A DNA stretch of 64,000 nucleotides from Brevundimonas sp. Its GTDB lineage: Bacteria > Pseudomonadota > Alphaproteobacteria > Caulobacterales > Caulobacteraceae. A program made the position numbers and the translations under genes. The DNA lies in the NCBI RefSeq assembly GCF_019636155.1, contig NZ_JAHBYB010000007.1:94805-158804 (forward strand). The letters run 5' to 3'. The stretch's first letter is position 1. Every line of letters starts with the position of its first letter. The notes beneath the pieces were generated by a model. That model saw nothing but the letters and a program-made list of their open reading frames with translations. It made no database searches and was not told the DNA's origin. Below, piece by piece: positions 17,383-25,268 of the stretch.

Positions 17383-17859
17383 ATGTCGAACCGTATGTCC
17401 GCCGCCGTCGCCGTCGCCGCCCTGCTGGGCGGTCTGGCCCCGGTGGCCCTGCCGGGCGCCGCCGCGGCGCAACAGGCGAACGGGATCACCAACTGCGACG
17501 CCCCGGGCGGCCGCCAGCAGACCGGGGCCCTGCTGGGCGCCGTTGTCGGCGGGGTCGTCGGCTCGAACGTGGCGCGCAACGAGCGCACCCTGGGCACCGT
17601 GGCGGGCGCCGCCGCCGGCGCCGCGGCCGGCAGCTATATCGGCTGCAACCAGCAACGCGCCCGCGCCGCCGGTCAGTCGAACGGCAATATGGTCCAGGCC
17701 ACCTCCAACCTGCGCATCCGTTCCGGTCCGGGCGTCAGCTATCGCCAGGTGGGCAGTCTGTCGGCCGGTCAACCGGTAACGGCCGTTGGCTCGGAACCCG
17801 GCTGGGTCCAGATCGCCGGCGGCGGCTGGGTCAGCGCCGACTATGTGCGCGCCTACTGA
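17383..17859 (+). CDS. Secreted glycine-zipper and bacterial SH3 domain protein
   Basis: The 158-residue protein has a signal peptide ending near AAAAQQ (about residue 30) and a glycine-zipper region (GALLGAVVGGVVG and VAGAAAGAAAGSYIG, residues 46-87) of the type that embeds in membranes. Its C-terminal SH3b domain (residues 103-158) contains NLRIRSGPGVSYRQVG, GWVQIAGGGWVSADYV. SH3b domains usually bind peptidoglycan, so a periplasmic or envelope role is likely. An AGGAGAAGAG site precedes the ATG. A strong intrinsic terminator follows at 17883. Type D repeats bracket the gene. Confidence 0.85.
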   Translation: MSNRMSAAVAVAALLGGLAPVALPGAAAAQQANGITNCDAPGGRQQTGALLGAVVGGVVGSNVARNERTLGTVAGAAAGAAAGSYIGCNQQRARAAGQSNGNMVQATSNLRIRSGPGVSYRQVGSLSAGQPVTAVGSEPGWVQIAGGGWVSADYVRAY

Positions 17860-17882
17860 GCTCAGGGTTCGGTAGCAGGGAA

Positions 17883-17909
17883 GGGCCGCTCGAAAGGGCG
17901 GCTTTTTTC
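17883..17909 (+). terminator. Rho-independent terminator after the SH3 gene
   Basis: A 7-base stem GCCGCTC/GGGCGGC (17885-17891 with 17896-17902; one T-G pair) with a GAAA tetraloop is followed by TTTTTT. It is 25 bases after the stop codon. Confidence 0.9.
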
Positions 17910-17910
17910 T

Positions 17911-17998
17911 TGCCCTACCGCTCGCGACTCGGTCGCTCGCTGCTTGAGGGCGATTGGCGCACTAACGCTCGCCACGCGTCGGCTCGCTGCTTGAGCGC
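17911..17998 (+). repeat. Short interspersed repeat type D, copies 2 and 3 in tandem
   Basis: D2 (17911-17952) has CCTACCGCTCG, a variable middle, then TCGCTGCTTGAGGGCG. D3 (17958-17998) is a diverged tandem copy (ACTAACGCTCG ... CTCGCTGCTTGAGCGC). D2 is the inverted counterpart of D1 at 17239-17285. Confidence 0.7.
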
Positions 17999-18044
17999 AT
18001 TAGCTGTTGTTGGGTGCGCGGGCGCTGGCGGCCTGAGCGTTGGG

Positions 18045-18674
18045 CTACTGGCTGACCCACTGGATGCGGGCCATCCAGGCGATTTCGCCCCGGGCCAGGG
18101 TGCGGGGCGGATAGGCGGGATTGATCGAGGCGAGGACCACCTGGCGCGTGGTCAGGGCGGCGATCTCCTTGGCCAGGGTCTCGCCGGCCTGGGTGCGGAC
18201 CACCACCCGGTCGCCGCGCCGGATGTCGGCGGCGGCCCGATCGACGATGACGCGGTCGCCCTCACGGTACAGGGGGGCCATGGAATCCCCCGTGATCCGC
18301 AGGGAGAACAGGCTGTCCGACGCGCGCGGCAGATCGGTCTGGTCCCAGCCCTCGGCCAGGGGCAGGCCCGCGTCGTCGAAGAAGCCGTTCTGACCCGCCT
18401 GGGCCAGGCCCAGAAGGGGAATGGTCGCCGGGGCGTCATCCTCGGCCAGGGCGGCGAACTGGGCCAGGGAGACCCCGGTCGCCTCCAGCACCGCGGTCAG
18501 GCTTTCGGTCGAAGGCCAGCGGGGGCGCGGCGGCTGGCCCGGCCCCAGGCGTTTGGAACGGTTGAAGGCGGTGGGGTCCAGCCCGGCCCGGCGCGCCAGT
18601 GCGGACGGACTGAGCCCCTCGCGCTGGGCCAGGGTGTCCAGCGCCTTCCAGATCTTGGCATGCGAAAGAGGCAA
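18045..18674 (-). CDS. HTH/S24 (LexA/CI-like) transcriptional repressor
   Basis: The 209-residue protein has an N-terminal helix-turn-helix (LSPSALARRAGLDPTAFNRSKR, about residues 20-42) and a C-terminal S24 peptidase domain. The domain carries the catalytic Ser in ITGDSMAPLYREGD (about residue 130) and the catalytic Lys in TLAKEIAAL (about 169). An Ala-Gly bond in LAQAGQNGFF (about residue 88) fits a self-cleavage site. Such proteins repress target genes until RecA-stimulated or self-triggered cleavage. There are no phage genes nearby, so it looks like a chromosomal regulator. Its targets are unknown. The ATG at 18674 is the natural start of the HTH. Confidence 0.85.
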   Translation of the reverse strand: MPLSHAKIWKALDTLAQREGLSPSALARRAGLDPTAFNRSKRLGPGQPPRPRWPSTESLTAVLEATGVSLAQFAALAEDDAPATIPLLGLAQAGQNGFFDDAGLPLAEGWDQTDLPRASDSLFSLRITGDSMAPLYREGDRVIVDRAAADIRRGDRVVVRTQAGETLAKEIAALTTRQVVLASINPAYPPRTLARGEIAWMARIQWVSQ

Positions 18675-18728
18675 GGCGCGGCGTCCCGATTCGCCCGCAG
18701 CCTACAGGGGGGCGATAGGAATATCCAC

Positions 18729-19157
18729 CTATTCCAGTCCGGCGGCCCGCCGTTCCTGCCAGGCCCAGAAGGTGCCGATGGCGATGGACAGGACGATGCC
18801 GTAGCTGGCGATGTTCAGCACGGTGTAGAAGGAGGCGACCGGGGTCCGCAGATCGACCATGATCATGATGTGGCTCATGACCGCCAGCAGCTGCAGGGCG
18901 CAGGCCCAGACCGGCCAGGACCGCCGCGACTTCCAGACCAGGCCGCCGAACACCAGCAGCATGATGATGTCGATGGCGAACATGCCCCACTGGACGTCGT
19001 AGAGCCGCCCGTCGCCCTGGACCAGCAAGGAGGCGAACCAGGCGAACAGATAGGCGCCGGCGCCGATCCGTTCCGGCTCGTCGCCCTTGACGAAGGCGAA
19101 GACGCCCACCGCGATCATCACGATCGCGCCGATCTGAGCGTAGAGGGTATCGAACAT
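18729..19157 (-). CDS. Small multi-pass membrane protein, unknown function
   Basis: The 142-residue protein has about five hydrophobic segments (AQIGAIVMIAVGVFAFV, GAGAYLFAWFASLLV, GMFAIDIIMLLVFGGLVW, a central WACALQLLAVMSHIMIMV, and NIASYGIVLSIAIGTFWAW). The start at 19157 is preferred over an ATG 13 codons upstream because GGGGGCG lies about 9 bases before it. No family is recognised. The conserved VQWGMFAIDI stretch resembles other uncharacterised alphaproteobacterial membrane proteins. It is upstream of the S24 repressor gene on the same strand with a gap of 54 bases. Confidence 0.7.
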   Translation of the reverse strand: MFDTLYAQIGAIVMIAVGVFAFVKGDEPERIGAGAYLFAWFASLLVQGDGRLYDVQWGMFAIDIIMLLVFGGLVWKSRRSWPVWACALQLLAVMSHIMIMVDLRTPVASFYTVLNIASYGIVLSIAIGTFWAWQERRAAGLE

Positions 19158-19247
19158 GAAATCGCCCCCATGCCGAAACGACACGGGGGCGACCATAGCA
19201 AGGAGTCTGGCCGTTACGAAACGACCATGACCGATCTTAACGCGAAT

Positions 19248-19595
19248 TCACGCGACGCGGGTCAGGTGGCCGCGCGGTCCGCCCATCGGGGTTTCCCAGT
19301 CGTCCGGCTTGTTGACCGGGCCGGCGGCATAGACGCCCCAGCCCATCCGGCGGTGGTCTTTCTGCAGCTCGGCGTGGCAGGCGACGATCGCCTCGCGCGC
19401 CGTGCTCAGGGCCGCGACGGTTTCCATCGCCTTGGTCTGGGACACCGCGCCGGAGACCGGCGACAGTTCCAGGGCGGCGCGCCCGGCGATCATGGACTGG
19501 ACCAGGGTCGTGGCCTGGCTGATGGCCGTATCGATGGCCTTTTCGGTGGCGTGAAGATCGCCGGCGACGCCCGCGATGATGTCAGTCCTGTCCAT
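19248..19595 (-). CDS. Small helical protein, paralogue of the gene at 19685
   Basis: The 115-residue protein is predicted to be helical over residues 1-85 (MDRTDIIAGVAGDLHATEKA, VSQTKAMETVAALSTAREAI) and ends with AAGPVNKPDDWE and a Gly-rich tail. It aligns over its length with the next gene upstream: xRxDIxxxxAGxLxAxExAID, then LSxVSG, then xxGPVxKPDD. The pair therefore arose by tandem duplication. No signal peptide or catalytic motif is seen. The function is unknown. Confidence 0.7.
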   Translation of the reverse strand: MDRTDIIAGVAGDLHATEKAIDTAISQATTLVQSMIAGRAALELSPVSGAVSQTKAMETVAALSTAREAIVACHAELQKDHRRMGWGVYAAGPVNKPDDWETPMGGPRGHLTRVA

Positions 19596-19684
19596 ACAAC
19601 CTCTCCCAAAAAGAACAGTAAACGGGAGATTAACACGCTCCAGGCGAATCTGGTAGGGATTTGTTTACCCTGATTGCATCGGCG

Positions 19685-20038
19685 TCAGGGCGCGGCCTCC
19701 TCGCGGGCCGGCGCTATTCCGCCGCCGGTGCGCGGCGGCAGGTCGTCGGGCTTGTCGACAGGGCCTGAGGCCAGGGTGTCCAGCCCTAGTTTGCGGGCCA
19801 GGGCGGCCAGGGTGTTGTGGGTCTGGACCAGGTGGGAGCGCGCCTCGGCCAGGGCCGATATGGAGGCGGCCGCGCCGTCGAAGGCGCGCTGACCGCTGAC
19901 GGCCGACAGATAGGCCTGGGCCCGCGCCGCCGGCAGCATGGCCGCCAGGGTCGCCGTCTCGGCCAGGGCCGCGTCGATGGCGCTTTCGGCCGCGAACAGC
20001 CGGCCGGCCAGGCTCTCGCCGATATCTTGTCTGGTCAT
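19685..20038 (-). CDS. Small helical protein, paralogue of the gene at 19248
   Basis: The 117-residue protein starts MTRQDIGESLAGRLFAAESAID and contains LSAVSGQRAFDGAAASISAL and ASGPVDKPDDLPP, matching the downstream paralogue. The start at 20038 has a strong GGGAGGAG ribosome binding site; an ATG 15 codons upstream lies inside the leader hairpin and is unlikely. The ribosome binding site partly overlaps a 12-base-pair hairpin in the leader (20049-20078). It is mostly helical and Ala-rich, of unknown function. Confidence 0.72.
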   Translation of the reverse strand: MTRQDIGESLAGRLFAAESAIDAALAETATLAAMLPAARAQAYLSAVSGQRAFDGAAASISALAEARSHLVQTHNTLAALARKLGLDTLASGPVDKPDDLPPRTGGGIAPAREEAAP

Positions 20039-20048
20039 GAAGAACTCC

Positions 20049-20078
20049 TCCCACGGGTGACCAAGCGTCACCGTGGGA
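20049..20078 (-). promoter_or_regulatory. Leader hairpin overlapping the ribosome binding site of the 20038 gene
   Basis: On the minus strand TCCCACGGTGAC pairs with GTCACCCGTGGGA (12 pairs, one bulged base, 5-base loop). Its downstream arm runs into the GGGAGGAG ribosome binding site. It could hide that site in RNA or be the operator of a DNA-binding protein. No uridine run follows, so it is not a terminator. Confidence 0.5.
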
Positions 20079-20116
20079 AGCAATCATGAGTTGTGTTCAA
20101 TATCAACCGTCAACCA

Positions 20117-20521
20117 TCAGGCGTCCTGGCCCAGCAGGAAGTGGGCATTCAGGGTGGCGATGGGATCGGCGCCCTGGTCCTGCCAGGCCTCGGCCGTGAC
20201 GTGCAGAACGCGTCGCCCCGCGCGGCGGATCTGGGCCGAGGCGTGGGTGTCCCGCGGCCGCCCGCTTCGCAGATAGCTGACCGTCACATTGATCGGCTTG
20301 GGCAGGCGAGGGCGGGGATAGCGCACCGCCACCAGGGCGATGGCGGTGATCTCCAGCAGGGCCGCCGTCGATCCGCCATGCAGGGCCGGCAACATCGGGT
20401 TGCCGATCAGATGGTCGGCGAAGGGCATGACGACGCGATCCCCCTGATCCGAAGCGTCGGCCCTCAGCCCCAGGAAGCCGGCATAGGGGATCCGGTTCAG
20501 GATGCGGGCGGTGTCGGTCAT
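20117..20521 (-). CDS. PaaI-type hotdog thioesterase
   Basis: The 134-residue single hotdog-fold protein has the PaaI/YdiI family layout: N-terminal IPYAGFLGLRAD, central HGGSTAALLEITAIALVA helix (residues 48-66), then KPINVTVSYLRSGR (beta strand) and a C-terminal TLNAHFLLG. Such enzymes hydrolyse acyl-CoA thioesters. The start overlaps the stop of the preceding thioesterase-like gene by 4 bases (ATGA), so the two are co-translated and may form a heterodimer or act on related acyl-CoAs. Confidence 0.82.
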   Translation of the reverse strand: MTDTARILNRIPYAGFLGLRADASDQGDRVVMPFADHLIGNPMLPALHGGSTAALLEITAIALVAVRYPRPRLPKPINVTVSYLRSGRPRDTHASAQIRRAGRRVLHVTAEAWQDQGADPIATLNAHFLLGQDA

Positions 20522-20967
20522 GACGGCGACCCCGCGTTGCGCTCTTCGCTGACCATATAGGCGGCCTGGGCGGCGGCGACCGGGTCGTCGGGATCGTCCT
20601 CGAAGGCCCAGGCGCGGACGAAGCCGATGGTCGAGGTCAGTCGATAGCAGCGGGCCTGTCCGATCAGGTCGCGCCCCGGCGCGGCCGCCCGCATGTAGTC
20701 GACGCGCAGGTCCAGGGTGGCGATGGGCCGGAAGGCGTCCATGGCGATCCAGACCGCCAGCCCGCCGACGTGATCCAGCAGGGCGGTCACCAGGCCGCCG
20801 GCCAGGACGCCGGTCTCGGCGTCGCCGACCAGATCGGGCCGACGGGGAACGCGGATGCGCACGGCCTTGTCATCGGTCAGCCCGTCATAGACGAATCCCA
20901 GGGCATGGGTGTGGGCCGCGCCGGAGGCCAGCTGGGGCAGGATGGACAGAAGATCGGACTGGGTCAT
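20518..20967 (-). CDS. PaaI-type hotdog thioesterase
   Basis: The 149-residue hotdog protein contains GVLAGGLVTALLDHVGGLAV (central helix with the family Asp-His) and IATLDLRVDYMRAAAPGRDLIGQARCYRLTSTIGFVRAWAFE. It is the first gene of a two-gene thioesterase operon; its stop overlaps the next start (ATGA). The GLVTALLDHVGG segment is typical of the PaaI_thioesterase family. The substrate is unknown. Confidence 0.82.
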   Translation of the reverse strand: MTQSDLLSILPQLASGAAHTHALGFVYDGLTDDKAVRIRVPRRPDLVGDAETGVLAGGLVTALLDHVGGLAVWIAMDAFRPIATLDLRVDYMRAAAPGRDLIGQARCYRLTSTIGFVRAWAFEDDPDDPVAAAQAAYMVSEERNAGSPS

Positions 20968-21048
20968 GGGAGGGAGCGATCATGCCGGGGCGACCGATGG
21001 CCGTCGAGTGCGTTGTGTCGTCCGCCATCGCCCGATTGAACGGCTGAC

Positions 21049-22101
21049 ATGATCCGACCCGACGACCTGCTGCGGCCCACCCCCGCCGGCCTCTATTGCC
21101 CGCCCGGCGATTTTCACGTCGATCCGGTCCGACCGGTGGACCGCGCCGTCATCACCCATGGCCATTCGGACCACGCCCGGGCGGGCCATGGCGTCGTCCT
21201 GGCCACGCCCCAGACCCTGGCCATCATGGCCGAACGCTATGGCCAGGACTTCGCCGGCCGCACCCAGGCGGCGCCCTATGGCCAGGCGACGGCGATCAAC
21301 GGGGTCGACATCCGGCTGGTCCCCGCCGGCCATGTGCTGGGGTCGGCCCAGGTGGTGCTGGACTGGAAGGGCCTGAAGATGGTGGTGTCCGGCGACTACA
21401 AGCGGCGGCGCGACCCGACCTGCGCGCCGTTCGAGCCCGTGCCCTGTCACGTCTTCATTTCCGAGGCGACCTTCGGCCTGCCGGTCTTCACCCACCCGCC
21501 GGACGAGGAGGAGATCGGGCGGCTGTTGCTGTCGCTGCGCCAGTTTCCGGATCGGGCCCATCTGGTCGGGGCCTATGCCCTGGGCAAGGCCCAGCGGGTG
21601 ATCCGTCGCCTGCGCGAAATGGGCTGGGACCGGACGATTTACGTTCATGGCGCCCTGCAGCGGCTGAACGCCCTTTATGAGCGCGAGGGGGTGGAGCTGG
21701 GGCCGCTGGCCCCGGCGACCGGCCTGCCCCGAAACGCCCTGGGCGGAGAGGTGGCGGTGGCGCCGCCGTCGGCCATCCAGGACCGCTGGTCGCGGCGTTT
21801 CGCCGACCCGGTGACGGCCTTCGCCTCGGGCTGGATGGGGGTGCGGGCGCGGGCGCGCCAGCGGGGGGTCGAACTGCCGCTGGTGATCTCGGATCACGCC
21901 GACTGGACCGAGCTGACGGCCACCTTCCGCGAGCTGTCGCCCGAGGAGATCTGGATCACCCACGGCCGCGAGGAGGGGCTGATCCGCTGGTGCGAACTGA
22001 ACGGGCTGAAGGGCCGCGCGCTGCGACTGGTCGGTTATGACGACGAGGACGACGAGGCGCCGGATTCCCCAGACGAAACGCCTTCGAGAGGGGGAGCTTA
22101 G
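21049..22101 (+). CDS. Ligase-associated DNA exonuclease (metallo-beta-lactamase / beta-CASP family)
   Basis: The 350-residue protein matches the family of predicted exonucleases that accompany an ATP-dependent DNA ligase and a Lhr-like helicase in bacterial repair clusters. It starts RPDDLLRPTPAGLYCPPGDFHVDPVRPVDRAVITHGHSDHARAGH, where HGHSDH is the metallo-beta-lactamase zinc motif. VVSGDYKRRRD and EATFGLP follow, and ISDHADW and WITHGRE give further metal-site residues. The partner ligase and helicase are not in this window. Its stop overlaps that of the convergent kinase in TTAG. Confidence 0.88.
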   Translation: MIRPDDLLRPTPAGLYCPPGDFHVDPVRPVDRAVITHGHSDHARAGHGVVLATPQTLAIMAERYGQDFAGRTQAAPYGQATAINGVDIRLVPAGHVLGSAQVVLDWKGLKMVVSGDYKRRRDPTCAPFEPVPCHVFISEATFGLPVFTHPPDEEEIGRLLLSLRQFPDRAHLVGAYALGKAQRVIRRLREMGWDRTIYVHGALQRLNALYEREGVELGPLAPATGLPRNALGGEVAVAPPSAIQDRWSRRFADPVTAFASGWMGVRARARQRGVELPLVISDHADWTELTATFRELSPEEIWITHGREEGLIRWCELNGLKGRALRLVGYDDEDDEAPDSPDETPSRGGA

Positions 22102-23720
22102 GCCGCCGAACATCCCTTGACCGGCGCCTCGGCCGGGGCCTGGGTCTCGGCCTCCAGGTTCATGGCGGCGTTCATGGCCCGGCGCAGGCGTTCGGGCTTG
22201 ATCGGCTTTTCGACCACGGCGGCCATGCCGGTCGCCAGATAGCGTTTGGCGTCCTCGGGATCGGCGTTGGCGGTCAGGGCCACGATCGGGATCTGGCTGA
22301 CCGGGCCGCTGAGGGCGCGGATCGCCTGGGTCGCCTGGACCCCGTCCATGCGCGGCATCTTGATGTCCATCAGCACCAGGTCGAACGGCCGGGCCTGGAC
22401 CGCCTCCAGGGCCTCCAGACCGTCCTCGGCCAGTTCCGAAGTGCAGCCGAACATCTCGCACAGGGCCTGGGCGACGACGCGGTTGGTGGCGTTGTCGTCG
22501 ACGATCAGGATGTGGGGCTGAGACTGAAGCGCCAGTTCCTCCAGGTCGGAAATGTTGCTGGCCGCCTCGGTCTGGACCTGGGCGCGCGGCGCGGTCAGGT
22601 CGAAGGCGAAGGTCGCGCCGCGCCCGGCGTTGTTCTCGGCCCAGATGCGGCCGCCCATCAGGTCGATCAGCTGGCGGCAGATGGACAGGCCCAGGCCGGC
22701 GCCGTCGGCGGCGGTTCCCTTGGCGAAGGGTTCGAAGATGTCGGCGTCGATGTCGATGTCCTGGCCGTCGTCGCGGACGCGGGCCTCGATCCGCACCTGG
22801 CCGTCCTCGACCCAGGCCTTCAGACCGGCCTCGACCATGCCGCCGCGGGCGAACCGCAGGGCGTTGCCGACCAGGGTGTTGAACACCTGCTTCAGGCGCG
22901 GACCGTCGATCTCGGCGGCCAGTTCGGTGTCGCCCTCGAACCCGATCAGCAGGGTGTGGCCGCCCTGCTGGGCGCGCGGCGCCCAATGGGTCTGGACCTC
23001 GTCCATCAGGGCCCGCAGCGGCGTGGGGGCCGGGGCCATGGCCAGTTCGCCCGCCTCGGCGCGGGCAAGGTCAAGGGCGTCCTGCAAGACGCGCAGGACG
23101 GTCTCGGAAGAATCGGAAATGGTCTGGACATGGGCCAGGGCCGCGCTGTTCAGGGGCTGGCGCCGCAACAGGTCGGCGACGGCCGAAACCCCGTTCAGCG
23201 GGGTGCGCAGTTCGTGCCCCAGGACGTTCAGGAACCGGCTCTTGGCCTGGGCGGCCGTCCGGGCCTGGGCCTCGCTGTCGGCCAGGGCGCGGCTCTGTTC
23301 GGCCATCAGCCGGCCGTCGGCCAGCCGTTGTTCATGCATGGCCTTCAATACGGCGAGGCAGGACCCGACCCCGAAATAGACACCGCCCCGTGTCACCACG
23401 AAGCCGCGCAACAGGGCGCCGGGCTCGCTGCGGACCAGCACGTCGCAGACGGCGTCGATCCGAACCCCCGCCTCGATCACGGCCGGCTCGCGGTCCATCA
23501 TGTGTTCGATGGCGCGGTGACCATATTGGGTGCGCCCCAGGGGCGAGGCCATCTTCAGCAGGAAGGAGTCGCGCTCGATCAGGCCCACGGGCCGGCGCTC
23601 CCGCACCACGGCGATGGCCAGGGTGTCGGGTTCGCGTTCGAAGCGCGCCAGAATCTCGTTCGCGGGCGTCTCCGGCGTCGCCGGTTCGGACCGTTCAGTC
23701 AACGCTTCGATGGTCGGCAT
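22098..23720 (-). CDS. Soluble hybrid histidine kinase with N-terminal CBS-like domain
   Basis: The 540-residue protein has no membrane segment. Residues about 20-125 form a CBS-pair-like sensor (IAVVRERRPVGLIERDSFLLK ... MMDREPAVIEAG). HisKA follows with His169 in NVLGHELRTPLNG, then HATPase (NTLVGNALRF, DGAGLGLSICRQL) and a C-terminal receiver with Asp452 in LVLMDIKMPRMDG. CBS domains bind adenyl nucleotides, so the kinase may read energy state or a nucleotide second messenger (inference). The start at 23720 has GGGAG about 11 bases upstream. A Met 11 codons further up lacks one. It is divergent from queC. Confidence 0.85.
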   Translation of the reverse strand: MPTIEALTERSEPATPETPANEILARFEREPDTLAIAVVRERRPVGLIERDSFLLKMASPLGRTQYGHRAIEHMMDREPAVIEAGVRIDAVCDVLVRSEPGALLRGFVVTRGGVYFGVGSCLAVLKAMHEQRLADGRLMAEQSRALADSEAQARTAAQAKSRFLNVLGHELRTPLNGVSAVADLLRRQPLNSAALAHVQTISDSSETVLRVLQDALDLARAEAGELAMAPAPTPLRALMDEVQTHWAPRAQQGGHTLLIGFEGDTELAAEIDGPRLKQVFNTLVGNALRFARGGMVEAGLKAWVEDGQVRIEARVRDDGQDIDIDADIFEPFAKGTAADGAGLGLSICRQLIDLMGGRIWAENNAGRGATFAFDLTAPRAQVQTEAASNISDLEELALQSQPHILIVDDNATNRVVAQALCEMFGCTSELAEDGLEALEAVQARPFDLVLMDIKMPRMDGVQATQAIRALSGPVSQIPIVALTANADPEDAKRYLATGMAAVVEKPIKPERLRRAMNAAMNLEAETQAPAEAPVKGCSAA

Positions 23721-23799
23721 ACCGGCCGCAACTCCCGTCAGACGTCCGGACATTAACCGCGAACGGTTTTCGGAAGGGTTAAGCGGCGCCAAAAAATTC

Positions 23800-23811
23800 T
23801 CACGCGCGTGA
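23800..23811. promoter_or_regulatory. 12-base perfect palindrome between a kinase gene and queC
   Basis: TCACGCGCGTGA is its own reverse complement and lies in the 200-base divergent region, next to an A-run. It could be an operator for a dimeric regulator of either gene. No known consensus is claimed. Confidence 0.35.
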
Positions 23812-23919
23812 ATGACCTGTTTTGCGCCGCGCCGCGCCCTGGTGTAGAAGGCCCGCCCATCAACGACACACCCCGACCTGGATACATGCGCGCGGCCCGT
23901 GGCCGACCGCAGATTCGCC

Positions 23920-24636
23920 ATGAGCCAACCCTCGTCACACACGCCGGATTCCGCCCTCGTCCTGTTCTCGGGCGGGCAGGACAGCGCCACCTGCCTGGCC
24001 TGGGCGCTGGAGCGATACGGGCGGGTGGAAACGGTCGGCTTCGACTACGGCCAGCGCCATGCGGTCGAGATGCAGGCCCGCCAGACGGTGCGCGAGGCCA
24101 TGGCGCGTGTCCTGCCGCAATGGGCCGACCGGCTGGGACCGGATCATGTCGTCGACCTGACCGGATACGGCCGCATCGCCGACAGCGCCCTGACGGCTGA
24201 ACGGGCCATCGAGATGGACGCGCGGGGCCTGCCGACCACCTTCGTGCCGGGGCGGAACCTGATCTTCCTGACGGCGGCGGCGGCGCTGGCGGACCGGCGG
24301 GGGCTGGGCGTGCTGGTCGGCGGCATGTGCGAGACCGACTATTCCGGCTATCCCGACTGCCGCAACGACACCATCCAGGCCATGAGCCGGGCGCTGAGCC
24401 TGGGGCTGGACAAGCCGGTTCCCATCGAGACGCCGCTGATGGCCCTGACCAAGGCCCAGACCTGGGCCCTGGCGCACCGGATCGGCGGCGACGCCCTGGT
24501 CGAACTGATCGTCGAGGACAGCCATACCTGCTACTTAGGCGAACGCAGGGAACGCCACGCCTGGGGCTATGGCTGCGGCGCCTGCCCGGCCTGCGAGCTC
24601 AGGGCCGCGGGCCATGCCGAATGGGTCGCCTCATGA
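23920..24636 (+). CDS. queC: 7-cyano-7-deazaguanine synthase
   Basis: QueC converts 7-carboxy-7-deazaguanine to preQ0 with ATP and ammonia, the third step to queuosine. The 238-residue protein has the PP-loop [11 protein letters not shown] near the N-terminus, the FDYGQRH motif, [12 protein letters not shown], and a complete zinc site: Cys in HTCYLGE and three in [13 protein letters not shown]. It is first in the queC-queE-queD operon; the stop overlaps the queE start (ATGA). A GTG seven codons upstream is an alternative start. Confidence 0.95.
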   Translation: MSQPSSHTPDSALVLFSGGQDSATCLAWALERYGRVETVGFDYGQRHAVEMQARQTVREAMARVLPQWADRLGPDHVVDLTGYGRIADSALTAERAIEMDARGLPTTFVPGRNLIFLTAAAALADRRGLGVLVGGMCETDYSGYPDCRNDTIQAMSRALSLGLDKPVPIETPLMALTKAQTWALAHRIGGDALVELIVEDSHTCYLGERRERHAWGYGCGACPACELRAAGHAEWVAS

Positions 24637-25268
24637 CCTATGCGGTGAAGGAGACCTTCCTGACCATCCAGGGCGAGGGCGGCCAGGCCGGGCGGCCGGC
24701 GGTCTTCCTGCGCTTTTCCGGCTGCAATCTGTGGAACGGGTTGGAGCGGGACCGGGCCACGGCCGTCTGCGACTTCTGCGACACCGACTTCGTGGGGACC
24801 GATGGCGACGGCGGCGGCAAATTCCGCACTGCACAAGCCCTGGCCGACCATGTCGCGGCGATGTGGCGGGGGCCGGACGGGGCGCCGAAGCTGGTGGTCT
24901 GCACCGGGGGCGAGCCGTTGCTGCAACTGGACCCGGCCCTGATCGCGGCGCTGAAGGCGCGGGGCTTCGACATCGCGGTGGAAACCAACGGCACGGTGGC
25001 GGCGCCCCCTGGCCTGGACTGGATCTGCGTCAGCCCCAAGGCCGATGCGCCGGTGGTTCAGACGTCGGGCCAGGAGCTGAAACTGGTCTTCCCCCAGGCC
25101 CTGGCGCGGCCCGAACGGTTCGCCGGCATGGATTTCGAGCGGTTCTGGCTTCAGCCCATGGACGGCCCGGACCAGGCGGCCAATACGACGGCGGCCATCG
25201 CCTATTGCCTGACCCATCCCCAGTGGCGCCTCAGCGTCCAGACCCACAAATACATCGGCGTGCGTTGA
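24633..25268 (+). CDS. queE: 7-carboxy-7-deazaguanine synthase (radical SAM)
   Basis: QueE contracts 6-carboxytetrahydropterin to 7-carboxy-7-deazaguanine. The 211-residue enzyme starts [23 protein letters not shown]. It carries the 4Fe-4S cysteines in the long-loop arrangement C-X14-C-X2-C ([24 protein letters not shown]), as in Burkholderia QueE rather than the short CX3CX2C form of some others. SAM-binding CTGGEPLLQ and the C-terminal FWLQPMDG follow. It overlaps queC by 4 bases and its stop overlaps the queD start. Confidence 0.95.
   Translation: MTYAVKETFLTIQGEGGQAGRPAVFLRFSGCNLWNGLERDRATAVCDFCDTDFVGTDGDGGGKFRTAQALADHVAAMWRGPDGAPKLVVCTGGEPLLQLDPALIAALKARGFDIAVETNGTVAAPPGLDWICVSPKADAPVVQTSGQELKLVFPQALARPERFAGMDFERFWLQPMDGPDQAANTTAAIAYCLTHPQWRLSVQTHKYIGVR

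Larger units (their letters stand above)
17070..17383. other. Intergenic region lysK to SH3 gene, about 310 bases
   Basis: No gene is supported. It is filled by repeat A2 (17080-17229) and the short repeat D1 (17239-17285). About 100 bases of ordinary sequence follow, ending in an AGGAGAAGAG ribosome binding site for the gene at 17383. Confidence 0.7.

Noticed and set aside
17239-17998. Composite transposon around the SH3 gene
   Set aside because: No transposase, no target duplication; the D repeats look like dispersed short repeats.
18045-19157. Prophage remnant at the S24 repressor
   Set aside because: No integrase, structural or lysis genes or attachment sites are nearby.
23812-23919. 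preQ1 riboswitch in front of queC
   Set aside because: No A-rich tail and pseudoknot pattern could be found by eye; a covariance search would be decisive.
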